The notes: generated by a model not told the origin, from the letters alone. Counted from the stretch's first letter, positions 1 to 8,411 are shown. The stretch is DNA of 64,000 bases from Flavobacterium sp. (GCF_004211145.1 NZ_SEBS01000010.1:45726-109725), one strand, 5' to 3'. Numbers and translations: made by a program.

Positions 1-1899
1 TAGAAGCGCGACGGCATCCATTCCAGACATTCCTTTCACGTTCGGGATGGTTTTGGCTTTCGTGTTCTGCGTTTTCGTGTAGTAATCGTTGAAGTTGGCT
101 TCCTGTACTTTGTTCTTGCGTTCGATGTTCCTGATCTCGTTCGTCGAAGGCGCGTCGGTGAAAATTTTCTGGGCGATGCGCTTGAACACAGGTCCGGCGA
201 CATCGGCACCGTAATAATTGTTCTTCGATGTATTCGGTTCATGGACGACGACGATCACAGAATACTTTGGATCATTCGCCGGAAAATAACCCACGAATGA
301 CGACACGTAATGTTTGTTCGTGCCATCGTTCTTGTTGTAATTGGCCGCGGCCGTTCCCGTTTTTCCCGCCATCGGGAAACTCTTGGAGTACAACTTTTTA
401 GCCGTTCCTCTTTTGACGACGTTCTCGAGGCAGGCTTGAAGTTTCTTGGTCGTTTCGTCCGAACAGATTTTCGGGTTGATTACCTTCTTGTCGAATTTCT
501 TGATCGTCTTGTTCCACTCTCGGATCTCTGAAATGAACTGCGGCTTGACCATTTCCCCATTGTTCGCCACGGCGTTGTAATATGTCAGGGTTTGCAATGG
601 CGTGATTGCGACACCGTAACCGAACGCCATCCAAGGCATCGCGATCGCGCTCCAGTTTTTGCCGCCTTTGTGCGGAATGAACGGCGTTCCTTCGCCCTCG
701 AAAGGCAATCCAAGTTTTTTGTTGAGTCCGAACGCATCGAGATGATCCACGAATTGCATCGGATTGTCTTTGTAGGCATTGTAGACCGCCTGTACCAAAA
801 CCGTATTCGACGATTGTTCGAAACCGCGCCCGAGTGAGATTTTTCCGTAACCGCCTTCGTGAGAATCGCGGACGTGCTTGCCTCTGATCGTGAAATCACC
901 GCCGCGGCTGTCGTAGATGTCTGACGTATCGGCTTTCTTGTCTTCGAAAAGCGCCATCAGATCGGCGAGTTTGTACGTCGATCCCGGTTCGTGCGCCTCA
1001 GAAACTGCATAATTCACGCGTTCGTAATAGGTGCTGTCTTCTTTCTTGTTCCGACCGAGGTTCGCGATCGCCTTCACGTATCCGGTTTTCGTTTCCATGA
1101 CGACGACGCAACCGTGATCGGCATCGTATTCCTGCAATTGTTTGAGAAGCGCGTGGTGCGCGATGTCCTGGATGTAGACGTCGATCGTTGAAATGATGTC
1201 GTAACCGTCCTGGGGATCGACTTCATTCACGTCGCGGATCGGCTTCCATTGGCCTTTCGCGATTTTCTGCTTGAGGATACGACCGTCTTTGCCGTTCAGA
1301 TATTTGCGATACGCCCATTCGATGCCTTTGCCGTCGGGTTTTCCGTCAGGTCGCATCACGTCATAACCGATCGTGCGTTTTGCAATCATACCGATCGGAT
1401 GTTCGCGAATCGTGTATTGCTCGGTGATGATGCCGCCTTTGAACGCGCCTTTCTTGAAAAGCGGAAACGATTTGATGCGCATATATTCGGTGAAACTCAA
1501 ATTCTTCGCGATCAGGTAATAGCGGCTTTTCGTATTGCGCGCCTTTGTCAATCCCGCGAGGTAATAGCTTTTTGGTTGTCCGAGCAGAACCGACAACGAA
1601 TCGGCGAGACCGTCTACGTTCGCCTTAAAATCTTCCTGTTTCGGAGCGACCGCATCGAAGCGGATGTCGTAGTTCGGGATCGAAGTAGCGAGCAGACTTC
1701 CGTCGGCCGAATAAATATTTCCTTTGTTGGCCGGAATGACGAAATCCTTGACCGTGCGCTCTTTCGCCAATTTCCGATAATACGCGCCCTCGACCCATTG
1801 GATGTTGGTGAGTTTTATCGAAATAGCGACCGCCATCACGAAAATCGCGAAGGCGAACAAGTAGATTCGGTAAGAGATATTTTTTTCGTCTACTGCCAT
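1..1899 (-). CDS. ftsI: Penicillin-binding protein FtsI/PBP3 type, C-terminus cut by window edge
   Basis: Septal peptidoglycan transpeptidase of the divisome, periplasmic and held by one N-terminal helix (about residues 11-31). A dimerisation region follows from about residue 50, then the transpeptidase domain with SxxK as STYK near residue 307, SxN as SSN near 363 and KTG near 513. At about 617 a segment starting KTIPNVKGMSG looks like the beginning of a PASTA repeat. The gene runs off the window after 633 codons, so the last residues are missing. Its ATG overlaps the end of the small ftsL-like gene by 10 bp, which fits translational coupling in the mraZ-rsmH-ftsL-ftsI order. Family assignment rests on the three motifs and the cluster. 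Confidence 0.93.
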   Translation of the reverse strand, partial: MAVDEKNISYRIYLFAFAIFVMAVAISIKLTNIQWVEGAYYRKLAKERTVKDFVIPANKGNIYSADGSLLATSIPNYDIRFDAVAPKQEDFKANVDGLADSLSVLLGQPKSYYLAGLTKARNTKSRYYLIAKNLSFTEYMRIKSFPLFKKGAFKGGIITEQYTIREHPIGMIAKRTIGYDVMRPDGKPDGKGIEWAYRKYLNGKDGRILKQKIAKGQWKPIRDVNEVDPQDGYDIISTIDVYIQDIAHHALLKQLQEYDADHGCVVVMETKTGYVKAIANLGRNKKEDSTYYERVNYAVSEAHEPGSTYKLADLMALFEDKKADTSDIYDSRGGDFTIRGKHVRDSHEGGYGKISLGRGFEQSSNTVLVQAVYNAYKDNPMQFVDHLDAFGLNKKLGLPFEGEGTPFIPHKGGKNWSAIAMPWMAFGYGVAITPLQTLTYYNAVANNGEMVKPQFISEIREWNKTIKKFDKKVINPKICSDETTKKLQACLENVVKRGTAKKLYSKSFPMAGKTGTAAANYNKNDGTNKHYVSSFVGYFPANDPKYSVIVVVHEPNTSKNNYYGADVAGPVFKRIAQKIFTDAPSTNEIRNIERKNKVQEANFNDYYTKTQNTKAKTIPNVKGMSGMDAVALL

Positions 1900-2231
1900 A
1901 ATCTTTCGAAGAAACCTTTCTCCTCAGTTTTTTTGACTTTTATTTTCGTTGGCGGAACCGGCGATGGCACGATTCCTCTTTCTTCCATTTTTTGCGAAAC
2001 CGTCGATTCCATTTTGAGCTGCATGAGTTCCGAACGTCGGTCTACGAATTCGGAGCGCAACTCCTTTACTTCAGTCGTCAATGCCACGATTCGGAACACT
2101 TTCTTCTCGTACCATTGCGTGTTGGCGATCATGATGATGGCCAGCGTTATCAAAAACACGATGAAGCGCCAATTCCTGGTCGCGTCTTCGTTAATCAGGT
2201 ATCTCGCCTTAAGAATGCTGTAAACGTTCAT
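1890..2231 (-). CDS. ftsL: FtsL-like cell division protein
   Basis: Small bitopic membrane protein of 113 residues. A hydrophobic helix at about 23-38 follows a charged cytoplasmic N-terminus. Residues 45-85 are rich in charged and leucine/methionine residues, as in the coiled coil of FtsL, which joins the divisome subcomplex that recruits FtsI. The C-terminus is basic and proline-containing. Sequence identity to FtsL is too weak to see directly. The call rests on size, topology and its place between rsmH (2 bp gap) and ftsI (10 bp overlap), where Bacteroidota encode this FtsL-like family. Confidence 0.8.
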   Translation of the reverse strand: MNVYSILKARYLINEDATRNWRFIVFLITLAIIMIANTQWYEKKVFRIVALTTEVKELRSEFVDRRSELMQLKMESTVSQKMEERGIVPSPVPPTKIKVKKTEEKGFFERLWQ

Positions 2232-2233
2232 GG

Positions 2234-3142
2234 CTAGATCTTTTCAGCTATGCGCAGTTTTGCACTGCGGGCGCGGTTGTTCGACTTGATTTCGGCGTCG
2301 TCAGGCACGATGAGTTTTCCGACGGCTTTGAACGGAACCGAAAAATTCCCGAACATGTCGCGTTCCGGTTCTCCTTCGAACATTCCGTTTTTCATGTAAC
2401 GTTTCACCAAGCGGTCTTCCAAAGAGTGATACGAGATCACGCTGAGACGACCGCCGGGTTTGAGGATTTCGAGCGATTGCTCCAGGAAAGCCTTCAAAAC
2501 GTCCATTTCCTGGTTCACTTCAATGCGGATCGCCTGATAGATTTGCGCCAGGATTTTATTGCTCTTATGTGCGGGCAAAAAGCGGTGTAATACAAGTTTG
2601 AGTTGCTCGGTGTTGCGCACGGGCTGCACTTCGCGGGCTTCGATAAGCGTTCTGGCGATCACGGGCGCGTTCTTCAATTCGCCGTAATCGAAGAAAACCC
2701 TGCGCAGGTTCGCTTCATCGTAAGTGTTGACGACTTTGAACGCGTCGAGGTCGCCTTTTTGGTTCATTCGCATGTCCAAGACGGCGTCGAAACGGGTTGA
2801 GAAACCGCGTTCGGGAACGTCGAACTGGTGAGATGAAACACCTAAGTCGGCCAAGATTCCATCAACAGCTTTCACGCCGTGGAAACGAAGGAAGCGTTTG
2901 ATGAACTGGAAATTTTCGTGGATCAACGTGAAACGTTCGTCGTCGAGCGCATTTTCAAGAGCGTCGAGATCCTGGTCGAAAGCGAACAGTTTTCCGTTCG
3001 GCCCGAGGCGTTTCATGATCTCGCGCGAATGTCCGCCGCCGCCAAAAGTGACATCGACGTAGATGCCGTCGGGCTTTATATCAAGTCCGTCGACGGTTTC
3101 TTTGAGCAGTACCGGGTTATGATATTCCATTGTCGCCATCAT
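2234..3142 (-). CDS. rsmH: 16S rRNA (cytosine1402-N4)-methyltransferase RsmH
   Basis: Methylates N4 of C1402 in the decoding centre of 16S rRNA using S-adenosylmethionine. The N-terminus MEYHNPVLLKETVDGL and the SAM-binding stretch VDVTFGGGGHS are diagnostic. SYHSLEDR lies near the C-terminus, and the protein ends in a basic tail. Length of 302 residues is normal. Three in-frame ATGs lie close together (3142, 3139, 3130). The one at 3130 gives the classical N-terminus MEYHNPV, but the first is kept because all of them overlap the end of mraZ, which is usual for coupled dcw genes. Confidence 0.96.
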   Translation of the reverse strand: MMATMEYHNPVLLKETVDGLDIKPDGIYVDVTFGGGGHSREIMKRLGPNGKLFAFDQDLDALENALDDERFTLIHENFQFIKRFLRFHGVKAVDGILADLGVSSHQFDVPERGFSTRFDAVLDMRMNQKGDLDAFKVVNTYDEANLRRVFFDYGELKNAPVIARTLIEAREVQPVRNTEQLKLVLHRFLPAHKSNKILAQIYQAIRIEVNQEMDVLKAFLEQSLEILKPGGRLSVISYHSLEDRLVKRYMKNGMFEGEPERDMFGNFSVPFKAVGKLIVPDDAEIKSNNRARSAKLRIAEKI

Positions 3143-3596
3143 TCATGTTTCCCATTACATCTTCGGCCAGATCGGCAAAATCTATTTCACTGTTATCTAA
3201 TGATTTCTCATATAAATCCTTATCCCAAATCTCTACGATGTTCACCGCCGACGACAAAACGATGTCGCTTTTTGGTTTGATCTGTGCGAACTGCTGCAAG
3301 TCTTTGGCGATAAGCAAGCGTCCTGCGGCATCGATCTCGACCATTTTCACTCCGGCTGTAAAACGTCGGATGAAGTCGTTGTTCTTCTTCACGAACCGAT
3401 TGAGTTTGTTGATCTTTTGCATCATCGCATTCCATTCACTCATCGGATACAGCTCGAGGCATGGCTGGAAAACCGAACGTTTCAGGACAAAACCATCCTG
3501 AAGCGACGCCGCCATTTGCTTCTTCAAAGGCGCCGGCAACGTGAGCCGTCCTTTGTCGTCTGCTTTACATTCGTATGTTCCGATTATTGCCTCCAA
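3117..3596 (-). CDS. mraZ: Transcriptional regulator MraZ (TTG start)
   Basis: AbrB-fold DNA-binding protein that controls the division/cell-wall cluster it heads. The first half carries IIGTYECKADDKGRLTLPA and the second half the related GVKMVEIDAAGRLLIAKDL, the two swapped-hairpin domains of MraZ. A longer frame opens with a GTG at 3644, but that GTG is part of a GTGGG operator box and lies upstream of the -7 promoter element (3621-3628), so it cannot be on the transcript. The first plausible start after the promoter is TTG at 3596, giving 159 residues beginning MEAIIGTYECK, close to the usual family length. A CTG at 3602 is a less likely alternative. Confidence 0.9.
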   Translation of the reverse strand: MEAIIGTYECKADDKGRLTLPAPLKKQMAASLQDGFVLKRSVFQPCLELYPMSEWNAMMQKINKLNRFVKKNNDFIRRFTAGVKMVEIDAAGRLLIAKDLQQFAQIKPKSDIVLSSAVNIVEIWDKDLYEKSLDNSEIDFADLAEDVMGNMNDGDNGIS

Positions 3597-3620
3597 CTGC
3601 AGTTTTGGATTTGATTGGAA

Positions 3621-3628
3621 CAAAAATA
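3621..3628 (-). promoter_or_regulatory. -7 promoter element of the mraZ operon
   Basis: TATTTTTG on the minus strand matches the Bacteroidota -7 consensus TAnnTTTG. No clear TTG is seen 19 bases upstream; MraZ boxes occupy that space instead. Transcription would begin near 3615, giving about 19 bases before the TTG start of mraZ. Confidence 0.6.
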
Positions 3629-3639
3629 TAATAAAATTT

Positions 3640-3663
3640 CCCACATTTTTCCATTTTCACCCA
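3640..3663 (-). promoter_or_regulatory. MraZ operator: three TGGGN-type boxes at exact 10-bp period
   Basis: On the minus strand TGGG, TGGA and TGGG begin exactly 10 bp apart (plus-strand blocks 3640-3643, 3650-3653, 3660-3663), each followed by an A/T-rich spacer. MraZ is known to bind TGGGN direct repeats with 5-bp spacers upstream of its own gene. The boxes lie over the -33 region of the mraZ promoter, so binding should block RNA polymerase. The middle box is degenerate. Confidence 0.75.
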
Positions 3664-3978
3664 CTTGTTGATAAGTTTTAACCATTTTGTAACCCTGCCG
3701 CCCAAAACCACCCAACTGCAAGACTTTAAATTCATTAACGATTTATTAAGAATTTAAAAGTTTTTAAAAATTAATTTCGGATTGACGTTAAAACCACGTG
3801 CGAATTTTACGGATTCCCGAATTTGCGCCCGACGTCAGAACGCCCAAAAACCGTGGGAGAAATGTTGATAATTGACTGATTGTCATTCTTCTGAAACTAC
3901 ATTCGGTGGCAAACCAAAAAAACAATAGCTTAACATATAAACTGCTATCTTTGCAGCACCTAGACAATAAAGCATTCA
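3664..3978. other. Divergent AT-rich intergenic region
   Basis: Separates the minus-strand division cluster from the hydrolase gene. It is AT-rich, with a stretch near 3721-3775 made almost only of A and T. The only element recognised is TATCTTTG at 3946-3953, a -7 box for the following gene, about 25 bases before its ATG. No RNA gene or ORF is convincing. Confidence 0.5.
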
Positions 3979-4743
3979 ATGGATAACGATCTTATCAAGG
4001 AAGGAAAATACAAATACACTGAAAGCGGCGAAGGCACGCCGATCATCGTACTCCACGGGTTAATGGGCGGCCTGAGCAATTTTGGCGGCGTTTACGATTA
4101 TTTCCCTAAACACGGTTATAAAGTCGTGATTCCTGAATTGCCGTTGTACACGCAAAACATCCTCAAGACCAATGTAAAAGCGTTCGCGCGTTGGGTCAAG
4201 GATTTCATCACGTACAAAGGTTTCGATCGCGTGATTTTGCTTGGAAATTCGCTTGGCGGACACATTGCCTTGTACCACGCGAAAATGTATCCCGAGAAAA
4301 TGTCGGGTTTGATCCTGACTGGAAGTTCAGGTTTGTATGAAAGCGCGATGGGCGACAGTTATCCACGCCGTGGCGACCGCGATTACATCCAGAAGAAAGC
4401 CGAGGAAGTTTTCTATGACCCGAAAATCGCGACGCCTGAATTGGTCGAAGAAGTCTACGATGTCGCCAACGACCGCATCAAATTGATAAAAACGCTTACG
4501 ATCGCCAAGAGCGCGATCCGTCATAACATGGCCAAGGATTTGCCCAAAATGCATGTGCATACGTGCTTGATCTGGGGCGCGAACGACAAAGTCACACCGC
4601 CTGAGGTCGCCGAGGAATTTCACCAGCTTTTGCCTCATTCCGATTTGTATTGGATCGACAAATGCGGGCACGCCGCGATGATGGAACATCCGGATGAGTT
4701 TAACCGTTTGATGCATGAGTGGCTTAAAAAACAGAATCTTTAA
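3979..4743 (+). CDS. Alpha/beta-fold hydrolase
   Basis: Soluble alpha/beta hydrolase of 254 residues without a signal peptide. The oxyanion-hole strand is LHGLMGG at about 25-31. The nucleophile elbow GNSLGG places Ser91. The acid is Asp203 in GANDKVTP and the catalytic His231 sits in CGHAAMMEHP, so the triad is complete. The substrate cannot be read from sequence; the family includes esterases, C-C bond hydrolases and lactonases. A -7 box TATCTTTG lies 25 bases upstream. It points the same way as engB but a repeat-filled 150-bp gap separates them. Confidence 0.88.
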   Translation: MDNDLIKEGKYKYTESGEGTPIIVLHGLMGGLSNFGGVYDYFPKHGYKVVIPELPLYTQNILKTNVKAFARWVKDFITYKGFDRVILLGNSLGGHIALYHAKMYPEKMSGLILTGSSGLYESAMGDSYPRRGDRDYIQKKAEEVFYDPKIATPELVEEVYDVANDRIKLIKTLTIAKSAIRHNMAKDLPKMHVHTCLIWGANDKVTPPEVAEEFHQLLPHSDLYWIDKCGHAAMMEHPDEFNRLMHEWLKKQNL

Positions 4744-4894
4744 TTGGATAATTTGAAAATTGGGTAATTTGGAAATGGGTTCGCGGCAAAAGAGCGATTT
4801 TGCTTTTGCGCGATGCAATTCTTCCCTATTCGTTATTTAAGCGCTGATCGCTCATTTTCAAATTTTCAAATTATCTCATTTTCAAATTTTTCTC
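4744..4894. repeat. Intergenic element with AT-rich repeat arms in inverted orientation
   Basis: The left arm repeats AATTTGAAAAT and ggtaatttggaaat just after the hydrolase stop. The right arm, just before engB, repeats ATTTTCAAATT, the exact reverse complement. The centre begins gggttcgcggcaaaa, which resembles the centre gggtttgcggtaagat of the large element at 56689-57364. The arms could pair into a long hairpin. No protein is encoded. Confidence 0.7.
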
Positions 4895-5509
4895 ATGAAA
4901 ATCAACACCGCCGAATTCATAGTTAGCAACTCCGACGCTTCAAAATGCCCGAACGAACCGATTCCGGAATACGCGTTCATCGGCCGATCGAACGTAGGCA
5001 AATCGTCGTTGATCAACATGATCACGAATCATAAGAAACTGGCCAAGACTTCGGGGAAACCAGGAAAAACGCAGCTCATCAATCACTTTAAAATCAACAA
5101 CAATTGGTTTTTGGTCGATTTGCCGGGTTATGGATATGCGAAAGTATCGAAGTCTACGAAAGCCGTTTTCCAGAAATTCGTAACCGATTATTTCGAGAAA
5201 CGCGAAAACCTGACGTGCGCGTTCGTTTTGGTTGACATTCGCCATGAGGCGCAAAAAATCGACTTGGAATTCATCAATTACATGGGTACGATCGAGGTGC
5301 CGTTTTGCATCATTTTCACGAAGGCCGACAAGATCGGGAAAACCAAAATCGATTCAGCCGTCGCCGATTACCGAAAGAAATTGCTTGCGAACAATTGGGA
5401 GGAAATGCCGCAACACTTCGTGACTTCGTCTGAAGATGGTGTCGGAAAAGAAGAATTGCTCGCCTTCATAGACGATGTGAACCAACAAGTCTTTAAAGAA
5501 GGATTTTAA
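4895..5509 (+). CDS. engB: Ribosome biogenesis GTP-binding protein YihA/YsxC
   Basis: Small cytoplasmic TRAFAC-class GTPase needed for assembly of the large ribosomal subunit. The G1 loop GRSNVGKSS is at 30-38, G3 DLPG at 75-78 followed by YGYAKVSK, G4 TKAD at 142-145 and G5 SSE near 178. The length of 204 residues is typical. It stands alone, followed by a perfect palindrome and a shared terminator facing the lipoprotein gene on the other strand. Confidence 0.96.
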   Translation: MKINTAEFIVSNSDASKCPNEPIPEYAFIGRSNVGKSSLINMITNHKKLAKTSGKPGKTQLINHFKINNNWFLVDLPGYGYAKVSKSTKAVFQKFVTDYFEKRENLTCAFVLVDIRHEAQKIDLEFINYMGTIEVPFCIIFTKADKIGKTKIDSAVADYRKKLLANNWEEMPQHFVTSSEDGVGKEELLAFIDDVNQQVFKEGF

Positions 5510-5563
5510 GAAATGAGGTAGTTTTCACGTACTCATTAATGGGTAAAAATCGCTATTTTTATA

Positions 5564-5596
5564 AGACCTAACAGGTTTTGAAAACCTGTTAGGTCT
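5564..5596. repeat. Perfect 16-1-16 palindrome
   Basis: Arms agacctaacaggtttt and aaaacctgttaggtct flank a single G. The layout and core (AGGTTTT-n-AAAACCT) are the same as in the palindrome at 49590-49622, whose outer bases differ. It lies between engB and the terminator, so it may also act as a transcript-end hairpin, but it has no T-run of its own. Confidence 0.85.
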
Positions 5597-5614
5597 AGCC
5601 CAAAATCGAAAAAA

Positions 5615-5637
5615 AAAGCGGCTCATTCGGCCGCTTT
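5615..5637. terminator. Bidirectional intrinsic terminator
   Basis: Stem AAAGCGGC / GCCGCTTT with a 7-base loop. A-run on the left and T-rich tail on the right serve both engB (plus) and the lipoprotein gene (minus), which converge here. Confidence 0.8.
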
Positions 5638-5641
5638 CCTT

Positions 5642-6232
5642 TTAATTATAATTGTGTTCCTTTAACTTAAGCGTAAAGAAACCGGCGTCCTCCATTACTT
5701 CCCCGACCTCATCGTTCCAGAAAATGAACGACTCGTTAACAGCCGTAGAACTTGTGTATTTGTACACTTTGCAATTGAAAGTTCCCGCGGGAACCGTTAT
5801 CGTCGAATCGATATCGACGACCTCGTGCGTGATAACCGAACCGTTGTCGTTTGTTTCTGACCAAACATCGCCCAAAGACGCGTTCAGTTTGTAAAGTGTC
5901 GACGCGTATCCGCCGTTGCTCCCGACATCGTTCTTGATGAAACCTGCGTCTTGAAACACAAGATCGGTCGTAGTCGAAGCGACAGTTCCGTCAGGCTGGA
6001 TCATTTGACGCGTGGTCACGAATCCGTTTCCGTTGCAATCTCCGAACGACAATTTCATCGTCCCGGCCACAAATCCGAATTGCTCAAGATCGTACTCGAC
6101 GAACTTGCCCGACTGTAACCAAAGCGCATCCGTGTCGCAGGTTCCGCTCGCGGGATTTCCGGCGTCGTCGCCGCTGCATGAAAACAATCCGAAAGCCAGG
6201 GCGATCATGCCCAACTTAGTAAAATTTCTCAT
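5642..6232 (-). CDS. Hypothetical lipoprotein, probably surface-exposed
   Basis: A 196-residue secreted protein with a signal peptide ending in the lipobox LFSC, so Cys19 would be lipidated. The residues right after it, SGDDAG, are acidic and resemble the lipoprotein export signal that sends Bacteroidota lipoproteins to the cell surface. The rest is predicted beta-rich with no family recognised; KFVEYDLEQF and ITVPAGTFNCKVYKY recall small secreted proteins that bind or sense conditions, but no function follows. It lies 17 bp after gldC and is probably the last gene of the gldB-gldC transcript. Confidence 0.8.
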   Translation of the reverse strand: MRNFTKLGMIALAFGLFSCSGDDAGNPASGTCDTDALWLQSGKFVEYDLEQFGFVAGTMKLSFGDCNGNGFVTTRQMIQPDGTVASTTTDLVFQDAGFIKNDVGSNGGYASTLYKLNASLGDVWSETNDNGSVITHEVVDIDSTITVPAGTFNCKVYKYTSSTAVNESFIFWNDEVGEVMEDAGFFTLKLKEHNYN

Positions 6233-6249
6233 ATTTGTTTTGAATTTGG

Positions 6250-6585
6250 TTACTTCTTCAGTTCCATCTTCTCGGCAAAATATTCGCAGAAATCGCGCAT
6301 GGAATCGGCCATTTTCTCGTCGTCGGTAGCACGTTGGAACGTGTCGGACATCGCGACAAGCGTCTGATGGAAAAACTTCTTCATTTCGTCGACAGGCATG
6401 TCTTTCGTCCAGAGATCGATTCGCAAAGTTTCCTGCGATTTATAATCCCACAACGACAACAACATCGCTTTGGCACGTTCGTTCACGACGCCTCCGTCCT
6501 GGGCCGACCAGTACATCTTTTCAGGAACGTGGTTTTCGTCAAGCGCAATAGTAACTTTTATTTCGGAATTCTTAAGCTTAGTCAT
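6250..6585 (-). CDS. gldC: Gliding motility protein GldC
   Basis: Cytoplasmic protein of 111 residues with the GldC look: MTKLKNSEIKVTIALDE at the start, then PEKMYWSAQDGG, a helical middle and a lysine-rich end. In Flavobacterium johnsoniae GldC supports gliding without being essential, working with GldB. An open frame continues upstream, but the ATG at 6585 gives the family N-terminus and overlaps the gldB stop by 8 bp. No signal peptide. Confidence 0.92.
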   Translation of the reverse strand: MTKLKNSEIKVTIALDENHVPEKMYWSAQDGGVVNERAKAMLLSLWDYKSQETLRIDLWTKDMPVDEMKKFFHQTLVAMSDTFQRATDDEKMADSMRDFCEYFAEKMELKK

Positions 6586-7543
6586 TTGTTTTTTTTGGTT
6601 TGTAACGTGATTTTTCGAATATCTGTTTTGCATCGGTCCGAAGCAGATCCTGGATCGAAACGCCGGTTGTTTCCATGTACGCGCGCACGATTTGCCATCC
6701 GATGTAAGCACCGGTTCGTCCCGGGGAATCGTTATCGATCTCAAGATAGAACTTTGAAAAAGGAGCCGGAGCGAGGAATCTTTCCACGAGTTTCTGGTCA
6801 GTGCTGTACAACAATTGACTTCCGACGAAATAACTCCAGATGTAGCCTTCGTTTTCAGCGCACCACGCGGCTTGTGCAGGTTGGTAACCGATCTTGTCGG
6901 CATCGGAATAATCGGGCAGGAAAATATCCTTGAGATACAATTGCTTGCCCGCGTAAATCATCTGGGCCAAAAACGTATTGTCGGGCGGCGGAACCCGAGG
7001 CAACGCCCACGCCGAAACGATATCAGGCAAAATCTGGTTCTGCTCGAAATTATCGCGCATGTAACTGTCGAAACTTCCCGTGTAGAATTTATGGTTTTTC
7101 CCGAGGTACAATTCGAGCGAAATGATCAACGTATCCTTAGCGTACAGGACTTTCGTATTGTAATCCATTTCTCCGATGATAGTATAGATCACGGGAACTT
7201 TCGTGTTCGGGAAATAATATTTTATATGCTTGAAAAGGTTTTCGATTTTCTCCTGCTCAGGCGTGAAATTGTCGTATTTCTTCTCGACTTCGGTGAAAAC
7301 TTCTTTCCAGATCGGATCCTGTAGTTTGGCAACGGCTTCCTGTTCATATCCCGGCGGGAAAAAGAACGGATATTCCTGTTTGAGTTCGGCCAAATCCTCA
7401 GGCTTCGACTCGAAAAAATCCTTCTCGAAGCGATGGACTTTCACATCAACGGGAACTTCCTCGACGGCTTTCTCGATTTTCGACTTGTTTTCGCATGCAG
7501 TTATAACCAGAATTATCTGAAATAATATAACAAGTTTCTTCAT
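6578..7543 (-). CDS. gldB: Gliding motility lipoprotein GldB
   Basis: Envelope lipoprotein required for gliding and T9SS function in flavobacteria. The signal peptide ends in ITAC, so Cys17 is the lipidation site. The 321-residue body carries family-like segments such as FFPPGYEQEAVAKLQDP, YFPNTKVPVIYTIIGEMDY and AAWCAENEGYIWSYFVGSQLLYS. Such GldB proteins are distantly related to zinc peptidases but a metal site is not evident here. It is divergent from nadE; a TATATTTG -7 box lies at 7578-7585. Overlap with gldC shows an operon. Confidence 0.93.
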   Translation of the reverse strand: MKKLVILFQIILVITACENKSKIEKAVEEVPVDVKVHRFEKDFFESKPEDLAELKQEYPFFFPPGYEQEAVAKLQDPIWKEVFTEVEKKYDNFTPEQEKIENLFKHIKYYFPNTKVPVIYTIIGEMDYNTKVLYAKDTLIISLELYLGKNHKFYTGSFDSYMRDNFEQNQILPDIVSAWALPRVPPPDNTFLAQMIYAGKQLYLKDIFLPDYSDADKIGYQPAQAAWCAENEGYIWSYFVGSQLLYSTDQKLVERFLAPAPFSKFYLEIDNDSPGRTGAYIGWQIVRAYMETTGVSIQDLLRTDAKQIFEKSRYKPKKTND

Positions 7544-7577
7544 TTGTTGATTAAATTAGCGTGAGAAATTCCGGCTG

Positions 7578-7585
7578 CAAATATA
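7578..7585 (-). promoter_or_regulatory. -7 promoter element of gldB operon
   Basis: TATATTTG on the minus strand, 35 bases upstream of the gldB ATG, fits TAnnTTTG. A TTG 22 bases further upstream overlaps the start of nadE. Confidence 0.55.
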
Positions 7586-7604
7586 CCGGAAAAAAGCGTT
7601 ATTT

Positions 7605-8411
7605 ATGCCCAAAAAAAGCACTCTTAAAACCGATAAGACCGCTGATTTCATCGTGAATTGGCTCAAAACCTACGCACAAAACGCGAAAGTCAATGGTTTT
7701 GTTGTAGGGATTTCAGGCGGAATCGATTCGGCCGTAACTTCGTCGCTGTGTGCGATGACCGGGCTTAAGACGTTGTGCGTCGAAATGCCGATCCATCAAC
7801 CGCCTCATCACGTGACACGCGCCCAGGAACACATCGCGCAACTCAAGGCGCGGTTTCCCAACGTAAGCGACGATCGCGCCGATCTGACGTCGGTGTTTGA
7901 AACGTTCAAGCAAGCGGTTCCGAATTCGGGCGATGAAGCGAAACTATTTTTGGCGCTTGCAAATACGCGCGCCAGGTTGCGAATGACGACCTTGTACTAT
8001 TTCGCGGGCATCCACGGTTTATTAGTCGCGGGAACCGGAAATAAAGTCGAGGATTTCGGAGTCGGATTTTATACGAAGTACGGTGACGGCGGCGTGGATT
8101 TGAGCCCGATCGCCGACTTGATGAAATCAGACGTGCGCGCGATGGCCGCTTACCTCGAAGTTCCTGAGTCTATTCTAATTGCACCACCAACTGACGGTCT
8201 GTTCCACGACGACCGGTCGGACGAAGACCAACTCGGCGCAAGCTACGACGAACTCGAATGGGCAATGTCGGAGTCGGAAAAAGGAAAAACTGCGAGCGAC
8301 TTCTCGGGAAGGGAAAAAGCGGTATTCGAAACCTACAAGCGATTGAACGGCGCCAACAAACACAAAATGCTGCCGATTCCGGTTTGCGAAATCCCAAATG
8401 AGTTTCGATAA
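7605..8411 (+). CDS. nadE: NAD(+) synthase, ammonia-dependent type
   Basis: Last step of NAD synthesis: adenylates and amidates nicotinate adenine dinucleotide. The ATP pyrophosphatase P-loop SGGIDSA is at 37-43. VAGTGNKVEDFGVGFYTKYGDGGVDLSPIADLMKS is the NaAD/Mg-binding core. At 268 residues it lacks the N-terminal glutaminase domain, so ammonia is the nitrogen source. In flavobacteria nadE typically sits opposite gldB, as here. The C-terminal third has the DEDQLGASYDELE segment of the lid. Confidence 0.95.
   Translation: MPKKSTLKTDKTADFIVNWLKTYAQNAKVNGFVVGISGGIDSAVTSSLCAMTGLKTLCVEMPIHQPPHHVTRAQEHIAQLKARFPNVSDDRADLTSVFETFKQAVPNSGDEAKLFLALANTRARLRMTTLYYFAGIHGLLVAGTGNKVEDFGVGFYTKYGDGGVDLSPIADLMKSDVRAMAAYLEVPESILIAPPTDGLFHDDRSDEDQLGASYDELEWAMSESEKGKTASDFSGREKAVFETYKRLNGANKHKMLPIPVCEIPNEFR

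Noticed and set aside
1249..2223. Long plus-strand frame antisense to ftsI and ftsL
   Set aside because: The minus strand encodes two recognisable division proteins with all motifs. The antisense frame has no homology pattern and reflects the codon bias (frequent TCG, CGA, GAA).
3597..3644. Longer mraZ from GTG at 3644
   Set aside because: The GTG belongs to an MraZ box and precedes the -7 promoter element, so it would not be transcribed.
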